Counted from the stretch's first letter, positions 26,632-37,113 are shown. The stretch is 64,000 nt of DNA from Caballeronia sp. SEWSISQ10-4 2 (GCF_030464885.1 NZ_JALPRJ010000015.1:1-64000); one strand, 5' to 3'. Program-made: numbers and translations. Notes: a model not told the origin generated them from the sequence alone.

Positions 26632-26955
26632 ATGGCAATCACGTTGACGGACAAGGCAGCACAGCACGTGCAGAAGTATCTGGTTCGACGCGGCAAGGGC
26701 GTCGGCCTGCGTCTTGGCGTGCGCACGACCGGCTGCTCGGGCCTGGCTTACAAGCTCGAGTATGTGGACGAACTCGCGCCTGAAGACCAGGTGTTCGAGT
26801 CGGCGGGCGTGAAGATCATTGTCGATCCGAAGAGCCTGGCTTATATCGATGGCACCGAACTGGATTTTGCGCGCGAAGGGCTCAACGAAGGTTTCAAGTT
26901 CAATAACCCGAACGTGAAAGACGAGTGCGGTTGCGGCGAATCGTTTCGCGTATAG
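26632..26955 (+). CDS. iscA: IscA A-type Fe-S carrier
   Basis: A 107-residue protein that carries Fe-S clusters to target enzymes. The three conserved cysteines are Cys35 (TGCSG), Cys99 and Cys101 (ECGCGESF). Length is standard. GAAGAGAGAC lies just before ATG. A terminator-like hairpin follows 20 bp after its stop, inside the operon. Confidence 0.97.
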   Translation: MAITLTDKAAQHVQKYLVRRGKGVGLRLGVRTTGCSGLAYKLEYVDELAPEDQVFESAGVKIIVDPKSLAYIDGTELDFAREGLNEGFKFNNPNVKDECGCGESFRV

Positions 26956-26976
26956 CGTTGCACAAGAACAGAAAAG

Positions 26977-26999
26977 AGGCGGCGCGTGCCGCCTTTTTC
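26977..26999 (+). terminator. Terminator-like hairpin inside the isc operon (iscA/hscB)
   Basis: AGGCGGC (26977-26983) and GCCGCCT (26988-26994) around GCGT, followed by a T run (TTTTTCTTT). It should end part of the transcripts after iscA and lower hscB-hscA-fdx-iscX output. Confidence 0.7.
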
Positions 27000-27078
27000 T
27001 TTAGCGCCGCTGCTTTTCAAAGTTTGCTTCGAACTTTACCGACTTCCGCTTAATTTCCTGCTTCTGCTCATTGTTCCT

Positions 27079-27603
27079 ATGGCAACGCTCAACGACAGTC
27101 ACTTCGATCTGTTCGACCTTCCGCCGACTTACGCCATCGATGCAAAAACGCTCGACGACGCGTATCGCACGGTGCAGGCGCAGGTCCATCCCGATCGTTT
27201 TGCCGCCGCTGGCGACGCGCAAAAACGCATCGCGATGCAGTGGGCCACGCGCGCGAACGAGGCGTATCAGACGCTGCGCGACCCGCTGAAACGGGCGACT
27301 TATATGTTGTCGCTGCGCGGCGTGCATGCCGACGCGGAGAACAACACCGCCATGGAGCCGGCTTTCCTGATGCAGCAGATGGAATGGCGCGAGAATATAG
27401 AGGACGCGGCGGACGCCAGGAATCTTGGCGCGCTGGAGGCTTTACTCGATGAACTCCGCGATCAGGAACGTATTCGCTTCGAGAAACTGGCGGCGTTGAT
27501 CGATAGCCACTCGGATCAGGCTGCGAGCGAAGCCGTGCGCCAGCTGATGTTTATCGAACGCGTGGCGAGCGAGATCGGCGTGCAGATCGAGAGGCTCGAT
27601 TAA
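27079..27603 (+). CDS. hscB: HscB J-domain co-chaperone
   Basis: A 174-residue protein that brings IscU to HscA and stimulates its ATPase. The N-terminal J domain carries HPD (37-39, in [11 protein letters not shown]); the C-terminal three-helix domain contacts IscU. The ATG at 27079 gives the family start [12 protein letters not shown]; the longer frame upstream is hydrophobic and overlaps the hairpin, so I reject it. Confidence 0.95.
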   Translation: MATLNDSHFDLFDLPPTYAIDAKTLDDAYRTVQAQVHPDRFAAAGDAQKRIAMQWATRANEAYQTLRDPLKRATYMLSLRGVHADAENNTAMEPAFLMQQMEWRENIEDAADARNLGALEALLDELRDQERIRFEKLAALIDSHSDQAASEAVRQLMFIERVASEIGVQIERLD

Positions 27604-27646
27604 GTTCGACCAAAACCAGACGACACCAACCCCCAATAGATCAACA

Positions 27647-29512
27647 ATGGCTTTACTGCAAATTTCAGAACCCGGCATGGCTCCGGCGCCGCATCAGCGG
27701 CGGGTAGCCGTGGGCATCGATCTCGGTACGACCAATTCGCTGGTGGCCGCCGTGCGCAACAGCGTGGCCGAAGTGCTGCCCGACGAAGACGGCCATTACC
27801 TGCTGCCGTCGGTGGTCCGGTATCTGGAGAAGGGCGGCCGGCGTATCGGCCGCGTGGCGAAGGAGGAGGCGGCGCTCGATCCGCGCAACACGATTGTGTC
27901 GGTGAAACGCTTCATGGGCCGCGGCAAGAGCGACGTGGAAGGGGCAGAGAACGCGCCGTACGATTTCGTCGATGCGCCGGGCATGGTGCAGATTCGCACG
28001 ATCGATGGCGTCAAAAGCCCGGTGGAAGTATCGGCGGAAATCTTGGCCACGCTGCGGTATCGCGCGGAAGACACGCTCGCCGACGAACTCGTCGGCGCGG
28101 TGATCACGGTGCCTGCTTACTTCGATGAAGCCCAGCGGCAAGCCACGAAAGACGCGGCAAAACTCGCTGGTCTGAACGTGTTGCGCTTGCTGAACGAACC
28201 GACCGCCGCGGCGATTGCGTACGGGCTGGACAATGCATCGGAGGGTTTGTACGCCGTGTATGACCTGGGCGGCGGCACTTTCGACCTGTCGATTCTCAAG
28301 CTCACGAAGGGCGTGTTCGAAGTGCTCGCGGCGGGCGGCGATTCCGCGCTCGGCGGCGATGATTTCGATGCGGCGCTGTATCGGCACGTATTGGTCAAAG
28401 CGAAGGTGACGCCGGCCGCGCCGGAAGACGTGCGTTTGCTGCTGGACCGCGTGCGAACGGCGAAAGAGGCGCTGTCCGATGCGCCAGAGGCTGCAATTCA
28501 GCTCACGTTGTCGGACGGCCAACAGATCGACTTTACGATCACCGAAGGCGATTTCGCCACGCTGACCGAGGCGCTGGTCGCCCGCACGCTGACCCCCACG
28601 CGCAAGGCCTTGCGCGACGCCAAGGTCTCGCCGTCCGAGATCAAGGGCGTGGTGCTGGTCGGCGGTGCCACGCGCATGCCGGTGATCCGCCGCGCTGTGG
28701 AAACGTATTTCGGCCAGCCGCCTTTGATCAACCTCGACCCGGATCAGGTCGTGGCGCTCGGTGCGGCGATCCAGGCGGATCTGCTGGCGGGAAATCGTCG
28801 CGGAGAGGGCGATGACTGGCTGCTCCTCGATGTCATTCCGCTGTCGCTCGGCGTTGAGACCATGGGCGGGTTGACCGAGAAAATCATCCCGCGCAACTCG
28901 ACCATTCCGGTCGCGCGCGCGCAGGATTTCACCACGTTCAAAGACGGCCAGACGGCGATGGCAATCCACGTCGTGCAAGGCGAGCGCGAGCTTGTCTCCG
29001 ACTGCCGTTCGCTTGCGCGCTTTGAATTGCGCGGTATTCCTCCAATGGCCGCAGGCGCTGCGCGCATCCGCGTGACGTATCAGGTGGACGCGGACGGTTT
29101 GCTGTCCGTGTTCGCGCGCGAACAACTGTCGGGTGTAGAGGCGTCGGTGGTAGTGAAGCCTTCCTATGGTCTCGCCGACGACGAAGTCGCCCGCATGCTG
29201 GAGGAAAGCTTCACGACCGCCGAAGTCGACATGCGCGCCCGCGCGCTGCGCGAGGCGCAGGTCGACGCGCAGCGTCTGGTGGAAGCATCGCAGGCGGCGC
29301 TTGGCGTGGACGGCGAACTGCTGGATGAAGCGGAGCGCGCGAACATCGAGGCGCTGATCGTCAAGCTTGCGGCCGTCACGAACGGCGACAGCGTCGATGC
29401 CATCGAAGCGGCAACGAAGGAACTTGCCGCAGCCACCGATGAATTCGCGGCCCGCCGCATGAACAAAAGCATTCGCCGCGCGCTTGCCGGCCGCAGGCTG
29501 GACGAAGTCTGA
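27647..29512 (+). CDS. hscA: HscA Hsp70-type chaperone
   Basis: A 621-residue specialised Hsp70 that drives release of Fe-S clusters from IscU using ATP. The ATPase domain (about 20-385) has [12 protein letters not shown], the phosphate loop [10 protein letters not shown] and [12 protein letters not shown]. The substrate domain and an Ala-rich helical lid follow. It begins [10 protein letters not shown], as HscA proteins do. It starts 43 bp after hscB. Confidence 0.97.
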   Translation: MALLQISEPGMAPAPHQRRVAVGIDLGTTNSLVAAVRNSVAEVLPDEDGHYLLPSVVRYLEKGGRRIGRVAKEEAALDPRNTIVSVKRFMGRGKSDVEGAENAPYDFVDAPGMVQIRTIDGVKSPVEVSAEILATLRYRAEDTLADELVGAVITVPAYFDEAQRQATKDAAKLAGLNVLRLLNEPTAAAIAYGLDNASEGLYAVYDLGGGTFDLSILKLTKGVFEVLAAGGDSALGGDDFDAALYRHVLVKAKVTPAAPEDVRLLLDRVRTAKEALSDAPEAAIQLTLSDGQQIDFTITEGDFATLTEALVARTLTPTRKALRDAKVSPSEIKGVVLVGGATRMPVIRRAVETYFGQPPLINLDPDQVVALGAAIQADLLAGNRRGEGDDWLLLDVIPLSLGVETMGGLTEKIIPRNSTIPVARAQDFTTFKDGQTAMAIHVVQGERELVSDCRSLARFELRGIPPMAAGAARIRVTYQVDADGLLSVFAREQLSGVEASVVVKPSYGLADDEVARMLEESFTTAEVDMRARALREAQVDAQRLVEASQAALGVDGELLDEAERANIEALIVKLAAVTNGDSVDAIEAATKELAAATDEFAARRMNKSIRRALAGRRLDEV

Positions 29513-29554
29513 TCATTCGCCGAGCCCCTCACGTACAAAGAACGGAAAGAATTC

Positions 29555-29896
29555 ATGCCTCAGATCGTAGTATTACCCCACGTCGAGTTGTGTCCGGATG
29601 GTGCGGTGATTGACGCGGATATGTCGAAGAGCATTTGCGACAACTTGCTGGAGAACGGCATCGAGATCGAACATGCGTGCGAAAAATCGTGCGCGTGCAC
29701 GACGTGTCACGTGATCATTCGTGAGGGTTTCAACGCGCTTGTGCCGTCGGAAGAAGACGAGGACGATTTGCTCGACAAGGCCTGGGGACTTGAGCCGACG
29801 TCGCGGTTATCATGTCAGGCGATGGTTCCCGCCGACGAGGATCTGGTAGTCGAGATCCCGCGCTACACCATCAACCACGCCAAAGAGAATCACTGA
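29555..29896 (+). CDS. fdx: Isc-type [2Fe-2S] ferredoxin
   Basis: A 113-residue adrenodoxin-type ferredoxin supplying electrons for cluster assembly. Cluster ligands are Cys42, Cys48, Cys51 and Cys87 (ACEKSCACTTC...LSCQAM). An additional Cys46 lies next to them. Length is standard. Confidence 0.97.
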   Translation: MPQIVVLPHVELCPDGAVIDADMSKSICDNLLENGIEIEHACEKSCACTTCHVIIREGFNALVPSEEDEDDLLDKAWGLEPTSRLSCQAMVPADEDLVVEIPRYTINHAKENH

Positions 29897-29932
29897 GCTT
29901 AAATCAGCGACCACGAGACAGGAGCGCTTGCC

Positions 29933-30130
29933 ATGAAGTGGACAGACACGCAGGATATCGCGATGGCACTGACCGACGCGCATCAGAGCGTCGATCCGCA
30001 ATTCGTGCGATTTACGGATTTGCATCGCTGGGTGATGGAGTTGCCGGGTTTTGACGACGACCCCGAGAGGTCCAACGAGAAGATTCTCGAAGCGATCCAG
30101 GCGGCGTGGATTGAAGACGCGGATTATTAA
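29933..30130 (+). CDS. iscX: IscX (YfhJ), small acidic isc protein
   Basis: A 65-residue acidic protein (MKWTDTQDIAMALTDAH...FVRFTDLHRWV...IQAAWIEDADY) that binds IscS and modulates cluster assembly. ACAGGAG precedes ATG. It is the last gene of the isc operon, closed by a strong terminator. Confidence 0.95.
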   Translation: MKWTDTQDIAMALTDAHQSVDPQFVRFTDLHRWVMELPGFDDDPERSNEKILEAIQAAWIEDADY

Positions 30131-30153
30131 GTCTGGCGCAGCTTACTGCAGAC

Positions 30154-30195
30154 AAAGCAAAACGGCGATTCCGTCAGGAATCGCCGTTTTGCTTT
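30154..30195. terminator. Terminator of the isc operon, bidirectional
   Basis: A 19-bp stem (30154-30172 with 30177-30195) with loop GTCA. It serves iscX on the plus strand and the glycine-zipper gene on the minus strand. Confidence 0.93.
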
Positions 30196-30224
30196 TATGG
30201 CCTGGCTTGAACCCGGACTACAAC

Positions 30225-30986
30225 TCAGCCCGCGACCAGTGCGCCGTTTTCGATACGCACGCGCTGACCCTGGCTAAACGGCGGCGCCTCGTGATACGTG
30301 AAGTAACGCGTCTTGCCGTTTTCCATATGCACGCGCACCGAATAATCGGTTGTGCTGCGTATGTGTTTTTCGATCGCATTGCCGCCCAGACCACCGCCGA
30401 GCGCGCCAAGGATCGTCATGCCGGTACGACCGCCCCCACGTCCAAACTGATTACCGATAAGACCACCCGCCACCGCGCCACCTACCGCGCCGATACCGGT
30501 TCCCTGGCCTTCATGCTTCACAGCCGAGATTGCCTCTACCGTGCCGCAGGTCGAGCAATAGGCGGGTTGCGCCGGTTGTGGCTGCTGTGCGTAGTTGGGC
30601 TGCTGTACAGGCGGCTGTTGCGCCACCTGAGGCGCCGGCTGTTGCTGTTGTTGCTGCTGCGCTGCCAAAGCTGCCGCGCGCTGTTGTGCTTGCTGCTGTG
30701 CTTGCTGTTCGGCGAGTTGATCCTGCTGCGCCTGCTGCTGTTGAGCTGCTGTGGGGGCAACCGGTTGCGCGGGTTGCGTGGCGACTTGTGCCGCCTGGGT
30801 CTGGTCGTTCAGCGGCGACGTGCTTGACGCTTTCGGAAACAGGCCGGTAACGGCTGCCGTAGCAGCGAGACTCGCGATAATGACCGCACCCGCGGCGGTC
30901 GCGACCAGCGGATGAATCTTGCGGTCGCGCGGAGCGCCAGGATTCGGTGAATTTGGTGTGGTCATATTGTTGTTGCTGTTATCCAT
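30225..30986 (-). CDS. Glycine-zipper 2TM envelope protein, Gln-rich
   Basis: A 253-residue protein. A short cytoplasmic N-terminus is followed by one membrane anchor (about 27-49, LVATAAGAVIIASLAATAAVTGLF). A long Gln/Ala/Pro-rich linker (about 60-140) of nearly pure QAQQ-type sequence comes next. A glycine-zipper domain (about 165-205, GIGAVGGAVAGGLIGNQFG...GALGGGLGGNAIEKH) and a C-terminal beta domain related to SlyB/PcP-type lipoproteins end it. No lipobox is seen, so it is anchored by the N-terminal helix. CGGAGGTCC lies before ATG. A structural role in envelope integrity is likely by family, not shown. Confidence 0.85.
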   Translation of the reverse strand: MDNSNNNMTTPNSPNPGAPRDRKIHPLVATAAGAVIIASLAATAAVTGLFPKASSTSPLNDQTQAAQVATQPAQPVAPTAAQQQQAQQDQLAEQQAQQQAQQRAAALAAQQQQQQQPAPQVAQQPPVQQPNYAQQPQPAQPAYCSTCGTVEAISAVKHEGQGTGIGAVGGAVAGGLIGNQFGRGGGRTGMTILGALGGGLGGNAIEKHIRSTTDYSVRVHMENGKTRYFTYHEAPPFSQGQRVRIENGALVAG

Positions 30987-31249
30987 TTTTGGACCTCCGT
31001 CTCAAGGCAGAGTATGACGTTACTGGATGTGACGTTGCTTCACGAAAGCAGTGTCGGACAAATCGAAGCGTAAGGTTTGTCAATTTGTAACGTTTTCAGG
31101 CAACCATTCAACGCAAGAAGTGCACCGGGAAAGACCAGCACCGTGCGGCCTTGTTTTGTAAGGGTTTTCCAGACCGGATACGCCTGGCCCGGTAGCCTTG
31201 CCCGGCGGTTTTTACCAAAAGTTACAATCTGCGCTACACGTCAGGACGT
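30987..31249. other. Upstream region of the glycine-zipper gene
   Basis: About 260 bp without a gene. It holds a direct repeat TGACGTT at 31015-31021 and 31030-31036, close to the gene start, and nothing else I can name. A convincing promoter is not visible. Confidence 0.4.
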
Positions 31250-31275
31250 AAAAAAGGCGCGAAAGCGCCTTTTTT
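31250..31275. terminator. Terminator of lysS
   Basis: An 11-bp stem (31250-31260 with 31265-31275) with a GAAA tetraloop, A run on one side and T run on the other; on the minus strand it lies about 30 bp after the lysS stop. Confidence 0.92.
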
Positions 31276-31301
31276 ACAAACTCGCCATCACCGCACGAAA
31301 A

Positions 31302-32828
31302 TCAGTCTTCGCGGCGCAGATGCGGGAACAGGATGACATCGCGAATGCTCGGGCTGTCGGTGAGCAGCATGACCAAGCGGTCGATACCGATCCCGCAGCC
31401 GCCCGTCGGCGGCATGCCGTGTTCCAGCGCGCGAATATAGTCGGCGTCGTAGAACATGGCTTCTTCGTCGCCGGCATCTTTCTGGTCGACTTGTTTCTGG
31501 AAACGCGCGGCCTGATCTTCCGGATCGTTCAGCTCCGAGAAGCCGTTCGCGATCTCACGTCCCACAATGAACAACTCAAAGCGTTCCGTGATCCCCGGGA
31601 CCGTATCGGATGCCCGCGCAAGCGGCGACACTTCCAGCGGATAGTCGACGATAAACGTCGGCTCCCACAATTGCGACTCCGCGGTTTCCTCGAACAGCGC
31701 GAGTTGCAATGCGCCCACGCCCGCATTCAGGAACTGCGGCTGCGAAGCATCGACGCCGAACTTCTTCAGCTCAGTGCGCAGGAACGCGGCATCGGCGAGT
31801 TGTTCGTTCGTGTATTGCGGCGCATATTTCTGAATGGCCTCGCAGATCGTCAACCGGTGAAACGGCTTCGATAAATCCAGTTCACGCCCTTGATACACGA
31901 TGTTCGCGTTGCCGCGCGCGTCGATGGCAGCCTGGCGGATCAGCTCTTCAGTGAAGTCCATGATCCACGTGTAGTCCGTGTACGCGGCGTAGAACTCCAT
32001 CATCGTGAACTCGGGGTTGTGTCGCGGCGACACCCCTTCGTTACGGAAATTCCGGTTGATCTCGAACACGCGCTCGAAGCCGCCGACCACCAGCCGCTTC
32101 AAATACAACTCGGGCGCAATACGCAGGAACATCTGCATGTCGAGCGCGTTGTGATGCGTGACGAACGGCTTCGCTGCAGCGCCGCCGGGAATGGGGTGCA
32201 GCATCGGCGTTTCCACTTCCATGAAATCCGCCTTCGCCATGAAACTGCGGATCGAGGCGAACGCCTTCGTGCGCGCGAGGAAGGTCTGGCGCGTTTCCGG
32301 CGTCACGATCAGGTCGACATAACGCTGGCGATAGCGCATTTCCTGATCGGCGAGGCCGTGGAATTTATCGGGAAGAGGGCGCAGTGATTTCGTCAGCAGG
32401 CGCAGTTCCGTGCATCGCACCGACAGCTCGCCCTTGTTCGTGCGAAACAGGACACCCTTTGACGCGATGATGTCGCCGAGATCCCATTTCTTGAACGCGT
32501 CGTAGACGTCCTGGCCGACGTCGGCGGGCGTGATGAAGAACTGGATCTGGCCGCTGCCGTCCTGCACCGTCGCAAAACTTGCTTTGCCCATCACGCGTTT
32601 CAACATCATCCGGCCCGCGATGGCGACTTGCAGCGGCTCGGCTTCGAGCGCTTCCTTGTCTTTGTCGGCGTAGCCGGATTGCAGCGCGGCGGCCTGGTGC
32701 GTCGGACGGAAATCGTTCGGATACGCGTTTCCCTGCTCGCGCAGCGCACGGAGTTTGTCGCGGCGCTCGGCGAGGATCTGGTTTTCTTCCAGTTCGGGAA
32801 CGGCGCCCGGCTGAGTCGGTTCGGTCAT
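31302..32828 (-). CDS. lysS: Lysyl-tRNA synthetase, class II
   Basis: A 508-residue enzyme that charges tRNA-Lys. The N-terminal OB-fold anticodon domain (about 60-170) is followed by the class II catalytic core with [28 protein letters not shown] (motif 2) and [15 protein letters not shown] (motif 3). I take ATG 32828 ([26 protein letters not shown]), which is where the family begins. It lies downstream of prfB with a 200-bp gap, the common prfB-lysS order. Confidence 0.96.
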   Translation of the reverse strand: MTEPTQPGAVPELEENQILAERRDKLRALREQGNAYPNDFRPTHQAAALQSGYADKDKEALEAEPLQVAIAGRMMLKRVMGKASFATVQDGSGQIQFFITPADVGQDVYDAFKKWDLGDIIASKGVLFRTNKGELSVRCTELRLLTKSLRPLPDKFHGLADQEMRYRQRYVDLIVTPETRQTFLARTKAFASIRSFMAKADFMEVETPMLHPIPGGAAAKPFVTHHNALDMQMFLRIAPELYLKRLVVGGFERVFEINRNFRNEGVSPRHNPEFTMMEFYAAYTDYTWIMDFTEELIRQAAIDARGNANIVYQGRELDLSKPFHRLTICEAIQKYAPQYTNEQLADAAFLRTELKKFGVDASQPQFLNAGVGALQLALFEETAESQLWEPTFIVDYPLEVSPLARASDTVPGITERFELFIVGREIANGFSELNDPEDQAARFQKQVDQKDAGDEEAMFYDADYIRALEHGMPPTGGCGIGIDRLVMLLTDSPSIRDVILFPHLRRED

Positions 32829-33030
32829 GATGTGTTTGGCTGTGAGTGCGATGAATGCGGCTGGGTCGTGGGATGTGAACGACAACGGCGAAACACAGGC
32901 CACACGGATGGTCGCAAATATTAGCGATGCAATGCTGCAATACGTTGCTAAGGGAGTCCAAGCGAGACGATACGGCGTGGCTGGCGCGGCGGCGCATTAA
33001 GGACGCCGCGGCCGAAGCCGCGCCGTTCGC

Positions 33031-34135
33031 TTATACGCCCTGTTTAAGGCTTGCGCCGATGAAATCGTCCAGGTCGCCGTCGAGCACGGCTTTCGTATTG
33101 CTGATTTCCACGTTGGTCCGCAGGTCCTTGATACGGCTGTTATCGAGCACGTAGGAGCGGATCTGGTGACCCCAGCCCACATCGGTTTTACTCGATTCGA
33201 GCTTGTCCTGTTCGACCTGACGCTTGCGCATTTCGAACTCGTAGAGCTTCGCTTTCAGCATCTGCATGGCTTCGGCGCGGTTACGGTGCTGCGAGCGGTC
33301 GTTCTGGCACTGCACGACAATGCCGGTCGGCGCGTGAGTCAGGCGCACGGCGGAATCGGTCTTGTTGATGTGCTGGCCGCCCGCGCCGGACGCGCGATAT
33401 GTGTCGGTGCGAATGTCAGCCGGATTGATATCGATTTCGATGGAGTCGTCGACTTCCGGATACACGAAGATCGAAGAAAACGACGTATGGCGTCCGCCCG
33501 ATGAATCGAACGGCGACTTGCGCACGAGGCGGTGAACGCCCGTTTCGGTGCGCAGGAAGCCGTAGGCGTATTCACCTTCCACCTTGATGGTCGCGCTCTT
33601 GATGCCGGCGACGTCACCGTCGGATTCTTCCAGCACTTCGGTCTTGAAGCCTTTGCGTTCGCAATAGCGCAGGTACTGGCGCATCAGCATTGCCGCCCAG
33701 TCGCACGCTTCCGTGCCGCCGGCGCCGGCCTGGATATCGATGAAGCAGTTGTTCGGGTCGGCCGGGTTCGAGAACATCCGGCGGAACTCCATGTCTTCCA
33801 CGCGTTTTTGGAGCGCCGCCGTGTCCGCTTCGCAGGAGACGAGCGTGTCTTCGTCGTTTTCTTCGCGGGCCATGTCGAAGAGATCTTGCGTGTCGCGCAG
33901 ATCGTTATCGAGGTCCGTGATCGTCGTGACGACGTTGTCCAGCAGCTTTTTCTCGCGGCCCAGAGCCTGGGCGTTTTTCGAGTCGTTCCAGACGTTCGGG
34001 TCTTCTAGTACCCGGTTGACTTCGTCGAGGCGCAGGGCCTTGGCGTCGTAGTCAAAGATACCCCCGGAGCTCGCCGGCGCGACGGCGCAGGTCGGCGAGG
34101 AGGTTCTCGATTGCGTTTAGACGTTCCGCTTCCAT
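33031..34135 (-). CDS. prfB: Peptide chain release factor 2, with programmed +1 frameshift
   Basis: RF2 reads UGA and UAA stops. The gene is in two frames. From ATG 34135 the first encodes [20 protein letters not shown] and seven more residues, then hits an in-frame TGA at 34054-34052 (codon 28). The sequence around it, AGGGGGTATCTTTGAC with CTTTGA, is the classic RF2 slippery site with an internal Shine-Dalgarno (the upstream bases here are CGGGGG). A +1 shift continues with [16 protein letters not shown] to the end, about 367 residues in total. GGQ (in [10 protein letters not shown]) and SPF (RKSPFDSSG) are present, the latter specific for RF2. High RF2 ends translation at the TGA and low RF2 favours the shift, which is autoregulation. 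Confidence 0.97.
34049..34066 (-). promoter_or_regulatory. RF2 programmed frameshift site
   Basis: A Shine-Dalgarno-like GGGGG tract, TAT, slippery CTT and in-frame TGA followed by C: the conserved arrangement for +1 shifting in prfB. Confidence 0.95.
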
Positions 34136-34171
34136 TTCGATCGTTTTCTGGGTTTTTTGAGTAAGAGGGAA

Positions 34172-34177
34172 ATTATA
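34172..34177 (-). promoter_or_regulatory. Possible -10 box of prfB
   Basis: TATAAT on the minus strand 37 bp before the prfB start, in the prfB-recJ gap. No good -35 is seen. Confidence 0.4.
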
Positions 34178-34250
34178 GCTTAAGGAGGAAGGCGCGCTGG
34201 GCGGGGAAGGCCGCGGGCGCTGGGGGGCGGTGCTACACGTTACCCCGGCG

Positions 34251-35957
34251 TTACCCCAGCGCATGCTCGACGATCATCTGTACGCGGGCCACGCCGTTCC
34301 AGGTATCGGAAACCAGCCGATACGCCACGACCGTGCGGGCCGGAAGCGTTTCCGTATGATTGAACCAGATGGCGTTGAACCGCTGCTGCCCGCGCCGCAA
34401 TTGCAGCTTCAGGTGCTTGTCCTTGACCAGCGCTTGCGACGCAACCTCGAACTCCCCGGAAAACACCGGCGCCGGAAACCCTTGCCCCCAAACCGCGCCA
34501 TCGATCAGTTCGACAAACTGCGGCGTGAAATAGGCGTCCTCGAGCTCGCCATCGGTCTCGACCACCCGCGACAACGCATCCGATGTCAGCCACTCCCGCC
34601 CAACGGCCTCAAACGCCGCAGCAAAGCGTGGGATATCGGCGGTTACGATCGTCATCCCTGCGGCCATTGCGTGACCGCCGAATTTCACGATCATCCCGGG
34701 CTCGCGCTTGGAAATCAGGTCGACAGCGTCGCGCAGATGGAACCCGGGAATCGACCGCCCCGATCCCTTCGATAAAACCCCGCTCTCATCGGCATGAGCA
34801 AACGTGAACGACGGCCGGTGAAACTTCTCCTTCAACCGCCCCGCGACAATCCCGATCACACCCTGGTGCCAGGCCGGATTAAACAGCGTCAGCGTGGCGG
34901 AATCTGCTGGATCGATATCGGCAAGTTCTTCAAGCGCCTGCTCCTGCATCCCGGCCTCGATCTCGCGTCGTTCGCGATTGATCGAATCCAGTTGCTGCGC
35001 CAATTCCCACGCGCGGCCGATGTCATCGGTGATCAGACATTCGATTCCCAACGACATATCCGATAACCGTCCCGCCGCATTCAGCCGTGGCCCGAGCGCA
35101 AAACCCAGATCGAACCCCGACGCGGCGCGCGCATCGCGCGCCGCCGCGCGAAACAGCGCCGCGATCCCCGGCTGCATCCGCCCCGCGCGAATCCGCTTCA
35201 ACCCCTGCGCGACCAGGATCCGGTTGTTCGGATCGAGCTTCACGACGTCGGCGACGGTGCCCAGCGCCACCAGATCGAGCAGACCGTCCAGACGCGGTTC
35301 GGGAGCGATATCAGTGAAGGCATTGCGACGGCGTAACTCCGCCCGCAATGCCAGCAGCACGTAGAAAATCACGCCCACGCCCGCAATGCACTTGCTTGGA
35401 AACGTGCAACCCGGCTGGTTCGGATTCACGATCGCGCGCGCCGGCGGCAAGTCGTCGCCGGGTAAATGGTGATCGGTCACCAGCACGTCGATGCCGAGCG
35501 CATTCGCCGCCTCGACGCCGTCCACGCTGGCAATGCCGTTGTCCACGGTGATCAGCAGATCGGGTTTCCCGCTCGCCCGGCTAGCCGCCAGCGCGACGAT
35601 CTCCGGCGTCAGCCCATAGCCGTATTCGAAACGGTTCGGCACCAGGTAATCGATCTGCGCGCCGAACATCCGCAAGCCGCGCACCGCGACGGCACAGGCG
35701 GTTGCGCCGTCGCAGTCGTAGTCGGCCACGACCAGCATGCGGCGTTTCGCCGCGAGCGCATCGGCGAGAACGACGGCGGCTTCATCGCAGCCTTTCAGCC
35801 CGATGGGCGCGTGCAATTTCTTCAGCTCGGTTTCGATCTCGTCCGGCGAACACACGCCACGCGATGCATACAGCCGTGCAATGACGGGATGAACGCCATG
35901 TCGCACGAGGACGGCGGCATCGGCGGGAGAGGGCGCACGGGTGACGATTCGGGTCAT
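34251..35957 (-). CDS. recJ: RecJ single-strand 5'-3' exonuclease
   Basis: A 568-residue DHH-family nuclease used in RecF-pathway recombination and mismatch repair. Metal-binding motifs are DYDCDGATA, the LLITVDNGI region, TDHHLPGDDLPPA (the DHH box) and GLRLNAAGRL-like GPRLNAAGRLSDM. The DHHA1 domain has FGGHAMAAGMT, and the C-terminal OB fold ends the chain. The start at ATG 35957 gives MTRIVTRAPSPADAAVL, the usual N-terminus. It lies 46 bp downstream of the RpfE-type gene, probably in one transcript. Confidence 0.97.
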   Translation of the reverse strand: MTRIVTRAPSPADAAVLVRHGVHPVIARLYASRGVCSPDEIETELKKLHAPIGLKGCDEAAVVLADALAAKRRMLVVADYDCDGATACAVAVRGLRMFGAQIDYLVPNRFEYGYGLTPEIVALAASRASGKPDLLITVDNGIASVDGVEAANALGIDVLVTDHHLPGDDLPPARAIVNPNQPGCTFPSKCIAGVGVIFYVLLALRAELRRRNAFTDIAPEPRLDGLLDLVALGTVADVVKLDPNNRILVAQGLKRIRAGRMQPGIAALFRAAARDARAASGFDLGFALGPRLNAAGRLSDMSLGIECLITDDIGRAWELAQQLDSINRERREIEAGMQEQALEELADIDPADSATLTLFNPAWHQGVIGIVAGRLKEKFHRPSFTFAHADESGVLSKGSGRSIPGFHLRDAVDLISKREPGMIVKFGGHAMAAGMTIVTADIPRFAAAFEAVGREWLTSDALSRVVETDGELEDAYFTPQFVELIDGAVWGQGFPAPVFSGEFEVASQALVKDKHLKLQLRRGQQRFNAIWFNHTETLPARTVVAYRLVSDTWNGVARVQMIVEHALG

Positions 35958-36003
35958 GCGGACAGGCCGGTGAGCATTCGTTTCATTCGCTTTGTTCGAT
36001 AAC

Positions 36004-37113
36004 TCATTCGATAAATAAAGCAGCAATCGGACGCCGCCGCCAGAATTTGCGCAACGCGCCGCGCGTGACGGTCAGCGACACCGAGCCGGTGTCGCTGCAC
36101 AAAGTCAGGCGCAACGTGCCGAGCGTGCCATTTTCGAGCGCGGCGAGGGCGGGCGCGAACCAGTCGCGCTCCAGCGTGCCGAGTGCGTCGTTCCAGCGCG
36201 CCCAGTCCTGTTCGATGAACGGCGCGGAGAATGAATCGAGCTCGACGAGCACAGGGCCTTCGCTTTGGGGTTGCCCGGCGCCAAAAGCCGCGAACGATGC
36301 GGGTGGCGTTTCCGGGACGACATCGGCGGCGAGCCCGAGGCCGCGTGTGGCCGCTGCGTTTGACATCACCCGCGCGAACGGACTCGTCACGCTGTGCAAC
36401 GCGCCTTGCGCGTGCAGCCAGATGGAATTGATCGCGGGCAGGCCACGCGCTTCACGCGCTTCGTTGAGCGGATGTTCGAACCACGCCATCTGCACTTCGT
36501 TCTGCAGCTTCATCCAGGCCCGCGAGCGTTCGCCGGTGCCGGCTTCATGCGGCAACCAGATTTCGATGTTGCGCCCGCTCGCACGCAATGGCGACGCGCC
36601 CGCCAACGTGCCGAGATTCGACCCCGCGACGTACCAGCGCACCGGTTGCGGCGCCTGGATGGTCAATCCGAGGTCTTCTATCAACGGCTTGACGACATCG
36701 AAGAGGGTACGGGCTTCGTGATCGTCGATACCCAGCGTCGCCGGATCGATCAGCACCAGATGGTCCCGCGCAATCCGCACGTGCACCGGTTCGACGCATG
36801 CCCAGATAGCGTCGCCTGGCGTCCCGCCGTCGGCGAGCAACATATAGGGTGCGAGCGGCGCTTCGTCGGTGGCTCGCCCGGGAGCTTCATTCACCACGCC
36901 GAATTGCCGCGCAATCCAGCGTTCGTGCGGCAGCGTGCGCTGGAAATCTTCGCCGATCACGCGCTCATCGAGCGTCGCGCGGGCAAGCAGGCGGTCGAGT
37001 GCGGGACGGTCCAGCTTGTGCAGCGCAGTGGCGGCATCCGCAGCCGATGGCAGCGCGAACGGTAAGAGAAGGTGAAGATCGGGGAGCTTGTGCGTGGGCA
37101 TGATGCTGGGCAT
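36004..37113 (-). CDS. RpfE-type conserved protein, function uncertain
   Basis: A protein of about 369 residues that I recognise as the conserved gene beside recJ in Burkholderiales, usually labelled regulatory protein RpfE type or phosphoglycerate-mutase related. Visible blocks are HLLLPFALPSA at the N-terminus, ERWIARQFGV, YMLLADGGTPGDAIWACVEPVHVRIARDHL, GRNIEIWLPHEAG, EVQMAWFEHPLNEAREARGLPAINSIWLH and a C-terminal WRRRP. No catalytic motif of a known enzyme stands out. ATG 37113 and ATG 37101 are both possible starts; neither has a clear ribosome site. Confidence 0.75.
   Translation of the reverse strand: MPSIMPTHKLPDLHLLLPFALPSAADAATALHKLDRPALDRLLARATLDERVIGEDFQRTLPHERWIARQFGVVNEAPGRATDEAPLAPYMLLADGGTPGDAIWACVEPVHVRIARDHLVLIDPATLGIDDHEARTLFDVVKPLIEDLGLTIQAPQPVRWYVAGSNLGTLAGASPLRASGRNIEIWLPHEAGTGERSRAWMKLQNEVQMAWFEHPLNEAREARGLPAINSIWLHAQGALHSVTSPFARVMSNAAATRGLGLAADVVPETPPASFAAFGAGQPQSEGPVLVELDSFSAPFIEQDWARWNDALGTLERDWFAPALAALENGTLGTLRLTLCSDTGSVSLTVTRGALRKFWRRRPIAALFIE

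Noticed and set aside
27665-29125. A 486-codon minus-strand frame opposite hscA
   Set aside because: Antisense shadow of a conserved chaperone gene.
33031-33873. prfB as a short 280-residue gene starting at 33873
   Set aside because: The conserved frameshift site and N-terminal domain lie upstream, so this is only the 3' part of prfB.
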